A stretch of DNA of 64,000 bases from Leptodactylus fallax (lineage: Eukaryota; Chordata; Amphibia; Anura; Leptodactylidae). Under the pieces are notes generated by a model. The model did no database searches, was not told the origin of the DNA, and saw nothing but the letters and a program-made list of their open reading frames with translations. The DNA lies in contig CAMRHE010000012.1 of assembly GCA_947044405.1 (NCBI GenBank), positions 11,858,001 to 11,922,000 of the forward strand, given 5' to 3'. The translations under genes and the position numbers were made by a program. Below, one piece after another: positions 12,350-23,159 of this stretch. Position 1 is the stretch's first letter; each line of letters begins with the position of its first letter.

Positions 12350-12569
12350 AATAGGGGGGCTGAATACTTTTGCACATCACACTTTTCTGATTTTTATTTG
12401 ATTAGAATTTTGAAAACCATGTATCTTTTTCGTTCCACTTCACAATTATCTGCTACTTTGTGCTGGTCTATCACTTAAAATCTCAATAAAATACATTTAA
12501 GTTTGTGGTTGTAAGGTGACAAAATGTGAAAAAGTTCAAAAGGTATGAATACTTTTGCAAGCCACTGTA

Positions 12570-12890
12570 TACTGCTGGTAGATGAGGATGAGTTTCCCCA
12601 TTTACTTTCATGCTTACACAACTGCATTAACCCCACACGGTATACTGAAATAGCGCTGCTTAGCAATAAAATCTCTTATGACGCAAATGTACCTGTAGCA
12701 TTGGTATTAACAATTTATTACATACCCAAAGCTGGATTATTTAATGATGCAGTGTATTTCAAATGTGCTGTCCACAATTTCCAATACAAGGACACAATAG
12801 ACAGAGAAACACAAGGTTTATTGACAGCACTAACATAATAGATATGTGCAGTTCATCCAGCTTTGTCAAGGCTTTGTGGTCACAATATAA
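12570..12890. other. No gene recognised
   Basis: Sequence between the Tc1 right end and the next repeat. An open frame of 97 codons at 12545-12838 begins inside the Tc1 terminal repeat and is considered chance. Confidence 0.5.
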
Positions 12891-13231
12891 TTTGTAATGC
12901 TGCCAATAGTTTGTTATTCATATCCCTGAACAATTTGGATCCCTGAGGAGTCAAATATATCACTGATGAAACGCATAGGAACATTTAATATTTAAGGGAT
13001 AGTTGTGGACTGCCCTTATCAGGGCGGGGAGATCTTTGGGGTCTAGGGTCAATCTCTAGATAAGAGCCAGTAACATGGAGATCATGATCCGGACACTAAG
13101 GAGCTCCATATGAAAGAACAAACAGGGGGATATCTGCATGAACAGGACAAACTGAAAGAGATTAAACCATTTATTACTTTATTGCAGTTTAATCTGGTGA
13201 ATATATCCCTTGATATTGCTCTGTTGGGACA
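12891..13231. repeat. Dispersed repeat, left part, split by a hAT element
   Basis: Contains 'gatgaaacgcataggaaca'. The sequence appears to continue after the hAT at 15122-15440, where 'gttttggcccatgagagctt' is the inverted counterpart of a segment near 21150-21175. Family not named; non-coding. Confidence 0.4.
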
Positions 13232-13239
13232 CCCTAGGG

Positions 13240-15113
13240 CAGGGGCAGGCAACCTTTTTTGTTCGGCGTGCCGATTTTAATAAAAAAATCAAAGATGAGG
13301 TACTCGGAGTGCCGGTCAATAAGTCTGACGACCTCTAAACTAAAGTCATATACCACAAACCATAACACAGAAGTGCTGCCACCAGATGCTTTAGGACACA
13401 TGCGTTTACTGCTATTTTCTGAGACACTCCTGTACTTTCCGATTAGAAGAAATGAAAGTCCATGTGCATCCCCCAATTAGTGGTAAATGTAAGTGTCCAG
13501 GAGCACCGTATGGCGGCATCCTTATGGTGAATACACATTATGTATCTGGATGCAGATATAGTCTTAGGCCACTGGAACTTTTACTTCAATGTAAAACTGC
13601 GTTCACATGGTGCATTTTTGCACAAAAAAAAAATGCCTGTGTTTTCTGTGCAAAAACACATCCTTAATGGAGAACACACACAATTATACAGAATAATGTC
13701 CCATAGCGGCCCCTGCACACAGTATTATGTCCCATAGCGGCCCCTACACAAGGTATTATAACCCATAACAGCCTCTGCACACCGTATTATGTCACATAGT
13801 GGCCCCTGCACACGGTATTATGTCATATAGTGGCCCCAGCACACGGTATTATGTCACATACTGACCCCTGCACACGGTATTATGTCACATAGTGGCCTCT
13901 GCACACCGTATTATGCCACATAGTGACTACAGCTCACAGTATTATGTCATATAGTGGTCCCAGCACACGGTATTAGGTCTCATAGCGGTCCCTGCACTTG
14001 GTATTAGGTCCCATAGCAGTCCCTGCACACGGTATTAGGTCCCATAGCGGTCCCTGCACACGGTATTATGTCCCATAGTGGCCTCTGCACACGGTATTAG
14101 GTCCCATAGCGGTCCCTGCACACGGTATTAGGTCCCATAGCGGTCCCTGCACATGGTATTAGATCCCATAGCGGTCCCTGCATACGGTATTTGGTCCCAT
14201 AGCGGTCCCTGCACACGGTATTAGGTCCCATAGCGGCCCCTGCACACGGTATTGCGTCCCATAGCGGTCCCTGCACACGGTATTGCGTCCCATAGCGGTC
14301 CCTGCACACGGTCTTAGGTCCCATAGCGGACCCTGCACACGGTATTAGGTCCCATAGTGGCCTCTGCACACGGTATTAGGTCCCATAGGGTCCTGCACAC
14401 GGATTAGGTCCCAAGCGGCCCGCACACGGTATTAGGCCCATAGCGGTCCCGGCACACGGTATTTGGTCCCATAGCGGCCCCGCACACGGTATTAGGCCCA
14501 TAGCGGCCCCTGCACACGATTAGGTCCCATAGCGGCCCCGCACACGGTATTAGGTCCCATAGTGGCCTCTGCACACGGTATTAGGTCCCATAGCGGTCCC
14601 TGCACACGGTATTAGGTCCCATAGTGGTCCCTGCACATGGTATTATGTTCCATAGCTCTCTTCAGACCCCCGAGTATAGTAAGTGCAGGACCAAGAGGTG
14701 AAAAACATAAAAAAACAATGCTACTCATCTTTTTCCACTCTCCGCAGCCGCTCTGTTCTCTTCGGCGCTTCTGCCTGTAGTCAGCGACCGCTGATTGAGT
14801 CTCTGGGGTCACGTCGCGTCATTATGCGTAATGACGTCAGACGCAGACGTGACCTCTGAGGCTCTGTCAGCTGTCAGAAACGCCTGCAGACCGCACAGAA
14901 CTGCCGCGTAGCGTATCATTGTTTTTTATGTTTCATCACTTCTGCTAAGTCTCCGCTTATTATACTCAGGGGTCTGAAGAGACCCCACAGTATAATAATA
15001 GCAGTTTTGTTTCGGTCCGATCGAAGCTGCTGGGTGAGGACTCCGCTGCCATGCCAGGGAAATAAGCCTCGCGTGCCACTCTTGGCAAGCGTGCCGGGGG
15101 TTGCCGACCCCTG
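13240..15113. mobile_element. Non-autonomous hAT element with an internal minisatellite
   Basis: Starts CAGGGGCAGGCAACC and ends GGTTGCCGACCCCTG, a hAT-type terminal inverted repeat, with a perfect 8-bp duplication CCCTAGGG at 13232-13239 and 15114-15121. The 1.87-kb interior has no transposase: about half is a 31-bp tandem array (13690-14655), and the rest is a GC-rich arm (14700-15060) containing GGGGTCTGAAGAGACCCC. Movement would need a transposase from another hAT element. Confidence 0.92.
13690..14655. repeat. 31-bp minisatellite inside the hAT element (about 30 copies)
   Basis: Units of the form GTCCCATAGCGGTCCCTGCA plus CACGGTATTAG; successive starts at 14041, 14072 and 14103 give a 31-bp period. 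Units between about 14390 and 14540 have small deletions. Repetitive open frames such as 14097-14369 are by-products. Related arrays lie at 21290-21720, 26985-27340 and 30760-31085. Confidence 0.95.
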
Positions 15114-15121
15114 CCCTAGGG

Positions 15122-15460
15122 ACTATTGTGTTGCATATATAAACTTAGGCTGTTCCTGGACATAGCTTTATTGTTTGGAATCAACCTTTGACTTTTCTAT
15201 ATGACCTATATAGTTGATGGGGATGATGCTGTTCTGGTCCCCTAGGAAACCTTAAGGGAGATGGCCATGCTCTTTTTCACACTTTTTTGTGTATTTTGTT
15301 ATGCTTTTTAATATTTTGGTGCCATTTTATCAATTATGAGTAAAAATTAAGTTTTATTGTTTCGACATTGCTGAGATTTGAAATGTACTACGTTTTGGCC
15401 CATGAGAGCTTTTGTCAAGTCCATCTGGAAACTCAAATAAATGGGAGGTATAAGCATGTA
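15122..15460. repeat. Dispersed repeat, right part, after the hAT element
   Basis: Probably the continuation of the repeat at 12891-13231. The segment around 15390-15420 matches 21150-21175 in inverted orientation. No gene. Confidence 0.4.
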
Positions 15461-17065
15461 CAGTGGGGAAAAAAAAGTATTTAGTCAGCCACCAACTGTG
15501 CAAGTTCTCCCACTTAAAAAGATGAGAGAGGCCTGTAATTGACATCATAGGTAGACCTCAACTATGAGAGACAAAATAAGAAAACAAATCCAGAAAATCA
15601 CATTGTCTGATTTTTTAAGAGTTTATTTGCAAATTATGGTGGAAAATAAGTATTTGGTCACCTACAAACAAGCAAGATTTCTAGCTCTCACAGACCTGTA
15701 TCTTCTTCTTTAAGAGGCTCCTCTGTCCTCCACTCATTACCTGTAGTAATGGCACCTGTTTGACATTGTTATCAGTATAAAAGACACCTGTCCACAACCT
15801 CAAACAGTCATATTCCAAACTCCACTATGGTGAAGACCAAAGAGCTGTGGAAGGACACCAGAAACAAAATTGTAGACCTGCACCAGGTTGGGAAGACTGA
15901 ATCTGCAATAGGCAAGCAGCTTGGTGTGAAGAAATCAACTGTGGGAGCAATAATTAGAAAATGGAACACATACAAGAACACTGATAATCTCCCTCGATCA
16001 GGGGGTCCATGCAAGATCTCACCCCGTGGGGTCAAAATGATCACAAGAATGGTGAGCAAAAATCCCAGAACCACACGGGGGAACCTAGTGAATGACCTGC
16101 AGAAAGCTGGTACTAACGTAACAAAGGCTACCGTCAGTAACACACTACGCCGCCAGGGACTCAGATCCTGCAGTGCCAGACGTGTCCCCCCGCCTTAAGC
16201 CAATACATATCCAGGCCTGTCTGAAGTTTGCTAGAGAGCATTTGGATGTTACAGAAGAGTATTGGGAGAATGTCATATGGTCAGATGAAACCAAAGTAGA
16301 AGTGTTTGGTAGAAACACAACTCGTAGTGTTTGGAGGAGAGTGAATGCTGAGTTGCATTCAAAGAGCACCATACCTACTGTGAAGCATGGGGGTGGCAAC
16401 TTCATGCTTTGGGGCTGTTTCTCTGCAAAGGGACCAGGACGACTGATCCGTGTACATGAAAGAATGAATGGGGCCATGTATCGTGAGATTTTGAGTGCAA
16501 ACCTCCTTCCATCAGCAAGGGCATTGAAGATGAAACGTGGCTGGGTCTTTCAGCATGACAATGATCCCAAGCACACCGCCAGGGCAACGAAGGCGTGGCT
16601 TCGTAAGAGTAATTTCAAGGTCCTGTAGTGGCCTAGCCAGTCTCCAGATCTCAACCCCATAGAAAACCTTTGGAGGGAGTTGAAAGTCCATGTTGCCCAG
16701 CAGCATCCCCAAAACATCACTGTTCTAGAGGAGATCTGCATACCAGGAATGGGCGAACATACCAGCAACAGTGTGTGTCAGCCTTGTGAAGACTTAAAGA
16801 AAACGTTTGACCTCTGTCATTGCCAACAAAGGATATATAACAAAGTATTGAGATTAACTTTTGTTATTGACCAAATACTTATTTTCCACCATAATTTGCA
16901 AATAAATTCTTTAAAAATCAGAAAATGTGATTTTCTGGATTTGTTTTCTCATTTTGTCTCTCATAGTTGAGGCCTACCTATGATGTCAATTACAGGCTTT
17001 TCTCATCTTTTTAAGTGGGAGAACTTGCACAATTGGTGGCTGACTAAATACTTTTTTCCCCACTG
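15461..17065 (+). mobile_element. Tc1-like element, family A, copy 2, complete ends
   Basis: Begins CAGTGGGGAAAAAAAAGTAT and ends with its inverted form, flanked by TA at 15459-15460 and 17066-17067; 1605 bp. Closely related to 4715-6282 but with its right end intact. The gene inside is broken. Confidence 0.95.
15827..16851 (+). pseudogene. Tc1-family transposase, broken (family A copy 2)
   Basis: Opens [20 protein letters not shown] with the paired-type helix-turn-helix, and has a frameshift near 16180-16195. It continues '[11 protein letters not shown]', '[14 protein letters not shown]' and '[10 protein letters not shown]', then meets TAG at 16626-16628 before the '[11 protein letters not shown]' motif. 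A short insertion near 16741-16750 shifts the tail. The final Lys-Tyr-stop is at 16851. The catalytic motifs are better preserved than in copy 1. Confidence 0.9.
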
Positions 17066-17194
17066 TATATCATACTGTATATCGTAGTGTCCAAAGTATA
17101 TAGAAAGTATGGAGAAGTAGCATACATAAAACATAAATGATCATAAGGACATGGACACATAGAAAAACCTAAAAATAAATCAAACCATAACACC

Positions 17195-17316
17195 ATGTAA
17201 CAATTTTCAAAAAAATATTTGTTCCCAGTTGTTAAGTGTGTTTTCCTGATTGTTTGTACCTTAAATGAATAGAAAAAAGTTATTATTCCCTGTAAACTTT
17301 GCTTTTGTGGTCAGCA
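17195..17316 (+). repeat. Left imperfect terminal inverted repeat of the two-exon element
   Basis: Pairs with 19684-19799 in inverted orientation, best at TTTGTTCCCAG and at TAAACTTTGCTTTTGTG. Divergence between the arms is substantial. Confidence 0.6.
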
Positions 17317-17375
17317 CAATGATATTTTGAAATTGATCTATTTTTAAGGATATTCGCAATATTTCAAGATACTTA

Positions 17376-17459
17376 AGAAGCTTCTGGAATTGTGAGAACT
17401 ATCAAGAAGTTTCTAGAACTGCCCAGAATTATCTAGAACTTTCTGGGACTGTACAGAAT
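17376..17459 (+). promoter_or_regulatory. Array of heat-shock-element-like sites
   Basis: AGAAGCTTCTGGAAT (17376-17390) and AGAAGTTTCTAGAAC (17405-17419) are each perfect three-unit heat shock elements (nGAAnnTTCnnGAAn). From 17406 the 5-bp phase continues: GAA or TTC occur in register at 17406, 17411, 17416, 17426, 17436, 17441 and 17456, with near matches at 17431 and 17446. TTATATAGG (17483-17491) follows about 25 bp after the last unit, a spacing like that between heat shock elements and TATA boxes. Heat shock factor trimers bind such arrays; use here is inferred. Alternatively these are subterminal transposase-binding repeats. Confidence 0.6.
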
Positions 17460-17852
17460 TGTAGGTAGCTGTATAACTACAGTTATATAGGGCCACTATA
17501 GCCCTTCCTGAGAGATGGAGAGACAGGATCTAATTGATTGGGATTGCATAGTAAGTGGGCAATGGCCATCACAGACAAAGGGGAATTGACCTAGATAGAC
17601 AGGTGTGAATTCAATATCTATTCAGATTCTGATAACGACAGTATTCACACTTCACCCCACACCCATTACAGGAGGAGCTTAGGAATGTAAATGTATATAT
17701 TGTGTGTTACTCTGGTACCGGGTGATCAATCTTGCTCTGCTGAATCCTGAGTACACTCTTGAACTTTAATACTGCATAGAATAAAGACCATTTTTTCAAG
17801 TTTGGAGAGACATCCTTTTTCCTTACAGTTCACAGCAACTTAGTCAATTTAG

Positions 17853-19571
17853 ATGGCATCAAGAGGTTTCATACATCCAGCAGACGCATTTTGCTACGTA
17901 TGTGGCCAGTTTATAAAGACAAGAGCGAAAAAGTACTCTGTGGAAGCATCTGCTAAGATGTGTGAGGCCTACGAAGCATACTTCGGCATGCCTGTTGGTG
18001 ACCAAGACAAACCATGGGCTCCTCATTTCACATGTGAGCACTGCAAGAAAATTCTTGAAGGTAAGTGGATAAATGCTACTCTCTTAAATAGCAGATTAAC
18101 TGTGTTAATATTGTAAATATCACTAGTCATTAGTGTGAAATAGGCCTAAATCAAATTCTCAATCCAAATATTATTTTGTTTGCTTATAGGTTGGTACAGG
18201 GGAGAGAAGAGAGCCATGCATTTTGCTATCCCAAGAATTTGGCGTGAACTGACTGATCACTCAACAAATTGCTACTTCTGCATGGTGGACCCTTCCAAAC
18301 GTCGCACTGGCAAAAATGCACCGCATGTAACGTATCCTGACATGCCGTCATCTATTGCCCCAGTACCACACTGCCCTGAGCTTCCTGTACCAACACCTCC
18401 AGACAGAGCTACACCACCTTCAAAAGAAAGCAGCAGGTCAGACATCAAGGAAGACGTTGAAGATTACGATTTCTCTTCATATGCAGATGAGGAGCGGAAG
18501 GCATACTACCCTAACCAAAAAGACCTCAACGATCTGATCAGAGACCTTGGTCTCACCAAGTCCAAAGCTGAGCTTCTGACATCAAGGCTCAAGCAATGGA
18601 ACTTATTAGATGAAAGCGTCCAAGTCACAGATCAGAGGAAGCATCACCAAGTTTTTTCCATCTTCTTCAGTCATCAAGATGGACTGTGCTTCTGCAACAA
18701 TGTGGCCGGTCTATTCGAGGCTATAGGTATCACCTGTAATCCGAATGAGTGGCACCTCTTCATAGACAGCTCATGCAAGAGCCTCAAGTATGACTTGAAG
18801 TATGATGCGTACGGCTGGGAAGTTATCGGAGATTTCAAAATGGTGTCATTCCTGATGGGCCTCCAAGGTGGTTTTACTAAGTATCCTTGCTTTATTTGCC
18901 TTTGGGACAGCCGGGATACTGAAGCGCACTACCACAGGCGGGACTGGCCTCAGCGGACAGAGTTCACTGTGGGGAAGAACAATGTAAAGTGGGAGCCACT
19001 GGTGGACCCACGCAAGGTGCTGATGCCACCACTACACATCAAGTTGGGGCTCATAAAACAATTTGTCAGGGCTCTAGATAAGGAGTCGAGAGCTTTCAAT
19101 TACCTCCAAGATCTTTTACTTAAGCTGTCTGAAGCAAAGATCAAAGCTGGTGTCTTCGTCGGACCACAAATCAAGAAGATCATAGAGTGCAGTGAATTTC
19201 CCAAGAAGCTGAATAGGAAGGAGAGAGCAGCTTGGAACAGTTTTGTCGCAGTGGTTCGCGGCTTCCTAGGCAATCATAAAGATGAAAACTATGTACAACT
19301 GGTTCAGACTCTGATAAAGAACTATGCTGCAATGGGCTGCAGGATGTCACTCAAAATCCATATCCTTGATGCTCATCTTGATAAGTTCAAAGAGAACATG
19401 GGAGCTTATTCAGAGGAGCAAGGCGAGCGCTTTCACCAGGACATTATGAACTTTGAACGCCGTTACCAAGGACAATATAACGAAAACATGATGGGCGACT
19501 ATATTTGGGGATTGATTCGTGAAACTGATTTGCAGTATAGTCGTAAATCTCGGAAAACCGCACACTTCTGA
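17853..19571 (+). CDS. Two-exon transposase-like protein, 529 residues
   Basis: Exon 1 is 17853-18060, exon 2 is 18190-19571; the 129-bp intron has GTAAGT at its start and TTGCTTATAG at its end and splits a Gly codon. The product has Cys pairs at residues 14/17 and 61/64, which may bind zinc, 'NCYFC' at 96-100, an acidic linker (about 145-170), and a conserved-looking core: 'LFIDSSCK' (about 259-266), 'YPCFIC' (301-306), 'MPPLHIKLG' (about 348-356) and 'GERFHQD' (481-487). I recall uncharacterised, multicopy proteins of this type from cnidarians, insects and fish. A DDE-type transposase, perhaps CMC/Chapaev-like, is possible, but the catalytic residues are not established. No frameshift or internal stop is present. 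The inverted repeats around it support a transposon, although a domesticated gene cannot be excluded. Confidence 0.72.
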
Positions 19572-19683
19572 ACAGTTTTTGGTAATCTGTGTAAATTTGC
19601 AATGCATATAGTGTTCTTAGTCTGACTGTATAAATGAGAAGATGCAAAATCGTCTGTTTCTATAGTAAAAATGCATAATTTTC

Positions 19684-19799
19684 GTTGCCGTGGTCACAAA
19701 AGCGAAGTTTATGATGAATGTAAGCAATTTTTAATTTGTTTTAGACATAAGCAATTGGAATATAACATTTAAAAGCTGGGAACAAAATTTGTGTTACAT
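19684..19799 (-). repeat. Right imperfect terminal inverted repeat of the two-exon element
   Basis: Reverse complement matches 17195-17316. It starts 112 bp after the stop codon, leaving a short 3' region. No AATAAA is evident between the stop and this repeat. Confidence 0.6.
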
Positions 19800-19804
19800 A
19801 TAAT

Positions 19805-20650
19805 CATATATTAGAAATGGGGTGTAGGTTATATGAGCACTTAATTTTTGCGGGACAAATTGTAATTCATAACTTAATATTCCATGCTATGTATTGGGCA
19901 ACTGGAAAAACAATCTTTCTTCTTTGGCTTCATTTTTACAGCATTCACTGTACAGCCAAATGTCACCTGTTGGTACGATTACGGTGATACAAAATTTTTT
20001 TTTTACGTTTTTACCTAAAAAATCCAAAACTTTGCAAAAAAAAAAAAAAGTTTTCTTGGAGACTTCATATTGTGACACCCATTTTTTTTTTTTTTATATT
20101 TCGTTGTATGGAGATGCATAAGGCATCTTTTTTTACGGGGCCAGATGTACTTTTTATTGACATCATTTTGGGGAATGTCACTTTTGTCACGTTTTATTTC
20201 ATTTTTTATGGGAGTCAAAATGGCAAAAGAAAGCAATTTGGGCATTTTGATTTTTTTTTTCCTGATATGGCGTTTGTCGTATGGAAAACAATAATTGTAT
20301 ATGGTTGTAGCTCAGGAATTTTCAGATGTGGGGGTGTCTAATTTGTTTATCCATCTTTATTTGAGATCTAGGGAAAGGGGGTGATTTGAATTTTTATATA
20401 TTTTTTTTACTTTCTTGAAGCCCACCTAGGGGGCTTGAACCTGTGTTGTTTAGATCCCTTGTCGTATAGACTGCAATACTACTGTTTTATAGTCTATGAG
20501 GAAATTGCTATATACCTATTGAGGCCTGTCACAGGCCTGAGAGGCTCAAGGCTGTCATGGCAACCAGAGAGCGCCACACAGGAGCCATACTGGAAGAAGA
20601 AGTGACGGAGGCGGCTCAGCTCCTGAGCAACCGTCATATTTTAAAGCCAT
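19805..20650 (+). repeat. Dispersed repeat, 'gcgggacaaattgt' family, copy 1
   Basis: T-rich non-coding sequence with 'ttgcgggacaaattg', 'gacacccattttttt' and 'atggagatgcataaggcat'. The same order is present inverted at 56505-56880, and a shorter copy lies at 28860-29110. The last third (20410-20650) is GC-richer and ends near 'gagcaaccgtcatatttt'. The family could not be named. Confidence 0.6.
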
Positions 20651-21180
20651 GAAAGCCAGCAGAAAAGGGGTTAAAGTATGAAACCAAAAAGACCTCACAT
20701 TTTTTGAGTAAGGTTATTCTATTGCCACCACTCCTTGGATTCTCCACCTGTACTTTATTTTCCTCATTCTCCCTATCCCCCCTACCCTGGTATTACAGCT
20801 AGGTGCATTTCTATTTCATTTGATGTTGGTTTCTATGAATCAGTGAGGGGTTGACCTGTAGAATTTATGTAATGGGACTTTCTATTCCATGTTACTGCAT
20901 ATATGCCATCATGTATACTGGTATATATGCAAATTGGATATCACTCCTGATCTGGGAGATCCATGCTTCTGCCTACACTCCATTACTAATATATGTTTAT
21001 TATTTTTTTGTTTTTTATGGGTCCATGTCCTTATGGTCATTTATGTTTTATGTATGTTACTTTTTCATCCTTTCTATACACATTGGACAGTATGATATAC
21101 ATGCTTATACCTCCCCTTTATTCTAGTTTCCAGATACTGTATGACTTGACAAAGGTTCTCATGGGCCAAAGCATTTGAAA
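20651..21180. other. Repeat-like sequence, no gene
   Basis: Overlapping frames of 60-90 codons rich in Phe, Tyr and Ile (20851-21178) reflect T-rich composition and have no domain. Near 21145-21175 a segment matches 15390-15420 inverted. Confidence 0.45.
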
Positions 21181-21796
21181 TCTGGAGTATTACTGAGAAG
21201 ATCCCAGAGTATAATAATAGCTTGTGGGTGGTGTATCCCAAAAATTTTGGGTCCTGCTGAACCCGAAATTTTTGCAATATTTGCAACAACCACCGTTGGG
21301 GCCACGATGGGACATACTACTGTGTAGAGAGGCCACAATAGGACATAATACTGTGTGGAGGGGTCACTATGGGACATAATACTGTGTGGAGGGGCTATGA
21401 TGGGACATAATACTATGTTCAGGGGCCGCTATATGGCATTATGGAGGGGCCACTATGTCAAATTATACTGTGTGGAGGGGTCGCTATGGAACATTATACT
21501 ATATGGAGGGTCTGCAATATGACATTATACTGTGTGGAGGGGTCACTATGTGATATTGTACTGTGTGCAGGGGCTGCTATATGACATTATACTGTGTGGA
21601 AGGGCTGCTATGGGACATTATACTGTGTGAAGGGGCCACTATGGGAAATTAAACTGTATGGAGGTCACTTTGGGACATTATACTGTGTGTAAATGGGGTG
21701 TTATACTGTGCAAGGGCCAGGAAAGGGGGCGCTATGTCATGGGGGGGCAAGTCAAAAACTTGCTATAGGGCCCAGTCTTTGCTAGTTACGCCCCTG
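21181..21796. mobile_element. hAT-like element, right end only, with a minisatellite
   Basis: The right end GCTAGTTACGCCCCTG (21781-21796) is the inverted form of a hAT terminus beginning CAGGGGCGTAACTAGC. It is preceded by 'aaaacttgctatagggccc' and by a 31-bp array. No left end with a matching 8-bp duplication was found, so the element is truncated or rearranged. Confidence 0.65.
21290..21720. repeat. 31-bp minisatellite in the hAT-like fragment
   Basis: Units such as GGGACATAATACTGTGTGGA plus GGGGCCACTAT repeat with a 31-bp period (for example 21340 and 21371). The reverse complement of the unit matches the unit in the hAT at 13240-15113. Confidence 0.9.
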
Positions 21797-23155
21797 AATC
21801 ACAGCCACTATTTACAAGGGGACGTATGGTGATGCCACCCTCTCATGGCTGTGACTGGCTGGTATATACCCACCAGCAAATAACAGCATTAGGAGGGAAG
21901 TTCAAAGTAGCAGAGTTGACTCTGTACTTCCTTATTCCAGTTACTGTCATTGTACAGAGTGGGAATTGCTTCTTTGTGCTGATGATTTGTGCTGGGTCTT
22001 GTGGTTCTACCATTGTTGGAGATTGCTGTAGATTGCTGAAGTTTACTTTCCTCCATCCCACCTCCCTGTATCCTATCCACATTTTTCTCTTTTTTACAGG
22101 TTTTTTTTTTCCTCCATCACCTGCACCACATCCCTGTGTGTGCCCTGTGGCCACGAGTGCCGTTCAGTGATGTAGCCAACTGTTTGGAATTGTGTCTGTT
22201 ATCATGTATGGTCGGCACCATAGTCACAGATTGCATTGGCTATGACATGAGCTCTCTGCTCCAGTGTGATGCTGGCCACTTTTCTTCCCTGATGTTTCTT
22301 GCTCACTGCAGTCCAGTGATGTGGCTCAGCACAGAACTACATCCATATTGATCTCACACTGCAAGTAAGTCCAGTATGTGGTGTTTTCAAAGGGGTTCCA
22401 ACAAAAACATATGATCAAAAAAGTGATCTTTGGTTGGATAATGGGGTAGTCTGCTTATTGACAGGCAGCTTTCATAGAGTATAATGGGAGGAATATCGGA
22501 CGCTAAAACAATTGTTCTTTAAGAAGGGGGGTCTTCTCAATGGAGTCGTCTTCTGGAGAGGTTTCACTGTATTCTATTCTCATGTTCTGAAGAAAATAAC
22601 CTTATACATATAATTATGTATGTTGCATAATTTGTGGATAAAGTTTGGGAAAACTCAATGGAAAACCTATTGGGTATTGGAACATGGGTTTACTTACTGT
22701 ATGTCTTCAGGCTCCAGAGCTGTCTGCTTCCCCAGTCACTAGGCTGGTATGAGCTCCTGTCACCTGTCATATGAAGGGCCATGAACAGTCATGTGGCCCC
22801 AAGTGTTCATAGGAACAGCCAGGGATAAAAATGTGGTCACTAACACTTAGACAATACTTTTACTAACACTTATAGGGAAAGTTAGGGACAGGCGTAGACT
22901 TTTAACAAGCACACACATTTACAGCATATACACACCATGATACTTTAGTTTTAAGTTGTTCAGGGATATTTCAATGCACAGGATGTGTGTTAGTTAATGA
23001 TTAGAAATTTTTAACTCATACCACCCATATCCATATGTGACCATGTCCTTTAAGCACCATTAATCTAATCACAAATAGTGCATTTGATCACACTCTCAAA
23101 AAAATATATCCTACACCAGACCTCAAAGCGTATTCATGCACAACCCCCAGAATAA
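21797..23155. other. No gene or repeat recognised
   Basis: About 1.36 kb of ordinary AT-leaning sequence. The 114-codon frame at 21826-22170 and its antisense counterpart have no recognisable domain. The plus frame runs into a T/C-rich tract ('tttttttttcctcc'), which could equally be a splice acceptor or chance. Confidence 0.45.
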
Positions 23156-23159
23156 ATAC

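Larger units (their letters stand above)
8194..12567 (+). mobile_element. Tc1-like element, family C, split by an LTR retrotransposon
   Basis: The ends are inverted copies of CAGTGGCTTGCAAAAGTATT, flanked by TA at 8192-8193 and 12568-12569. The left 100 bp is separated from the rest by the retrotransposon at 8298-11077. The uninterrupted inverted copy of this subterminal segment at the right end (12430-12500) shows what stood at the insertion point. Without the insert the element would be about 1.6 kb. Confidence 0.93.
17195..19799 (+). mobile_element. Candidate autonomous DNA transposon around a two-exon gene
   Basis: The left flank (17195-17316) and right flank (19684-19799) are imperfect inverted repeats of about 120 bp. 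Shared blocks include ATGTAACA at the outer edge, TTTGTTCCCAG (from 17218 on the left; inverted near 19776-19786) and TAAACTTTGCTTTTGTG against TAAACTTCGCTTTTGTG (17292-17308 and about 19695-19711). They enclose promoter-like sequence and the gene at 17853-19571. The exact termini and target duplication could not be fixed, so the superfamily is not established from the ends. Confidence 0.6.

Noticed and set aside
14097..14369. Repetitive 90-codon minus-strand frame with WDLIPCAG-type repeats
   Set aside because: It lies wholly in the 31-bp minisatellite; three units make 93 bp, which produces periodic peptides without coding meaning.
13690..14655. CRISPR-like appearance of regular repeats
   Set aside because: There are no unique spacers between repeats, no cas genes, and the setting is a eukaryotic hAT transposon.
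15808..16477. Minus-strand frames opposite the Tc1 transposase
   Set aside because: Antisense shadows of a recognised transposase. The same applies opposite the other Tc1 genes.
17779..17784. AATAAA upstream of the two-exon gene as part of an LTR
   Set aside because: No TG...CA boundaries or second LTR were found; the position fits a 5' untranslated region better.
21826..22170. 114-codon frame followed by a T/C-rich tract resembling a splice acceptor
   Set aside because: An open frame also exists on the opposite strand, no domain is recognisable and no companion exon was found.
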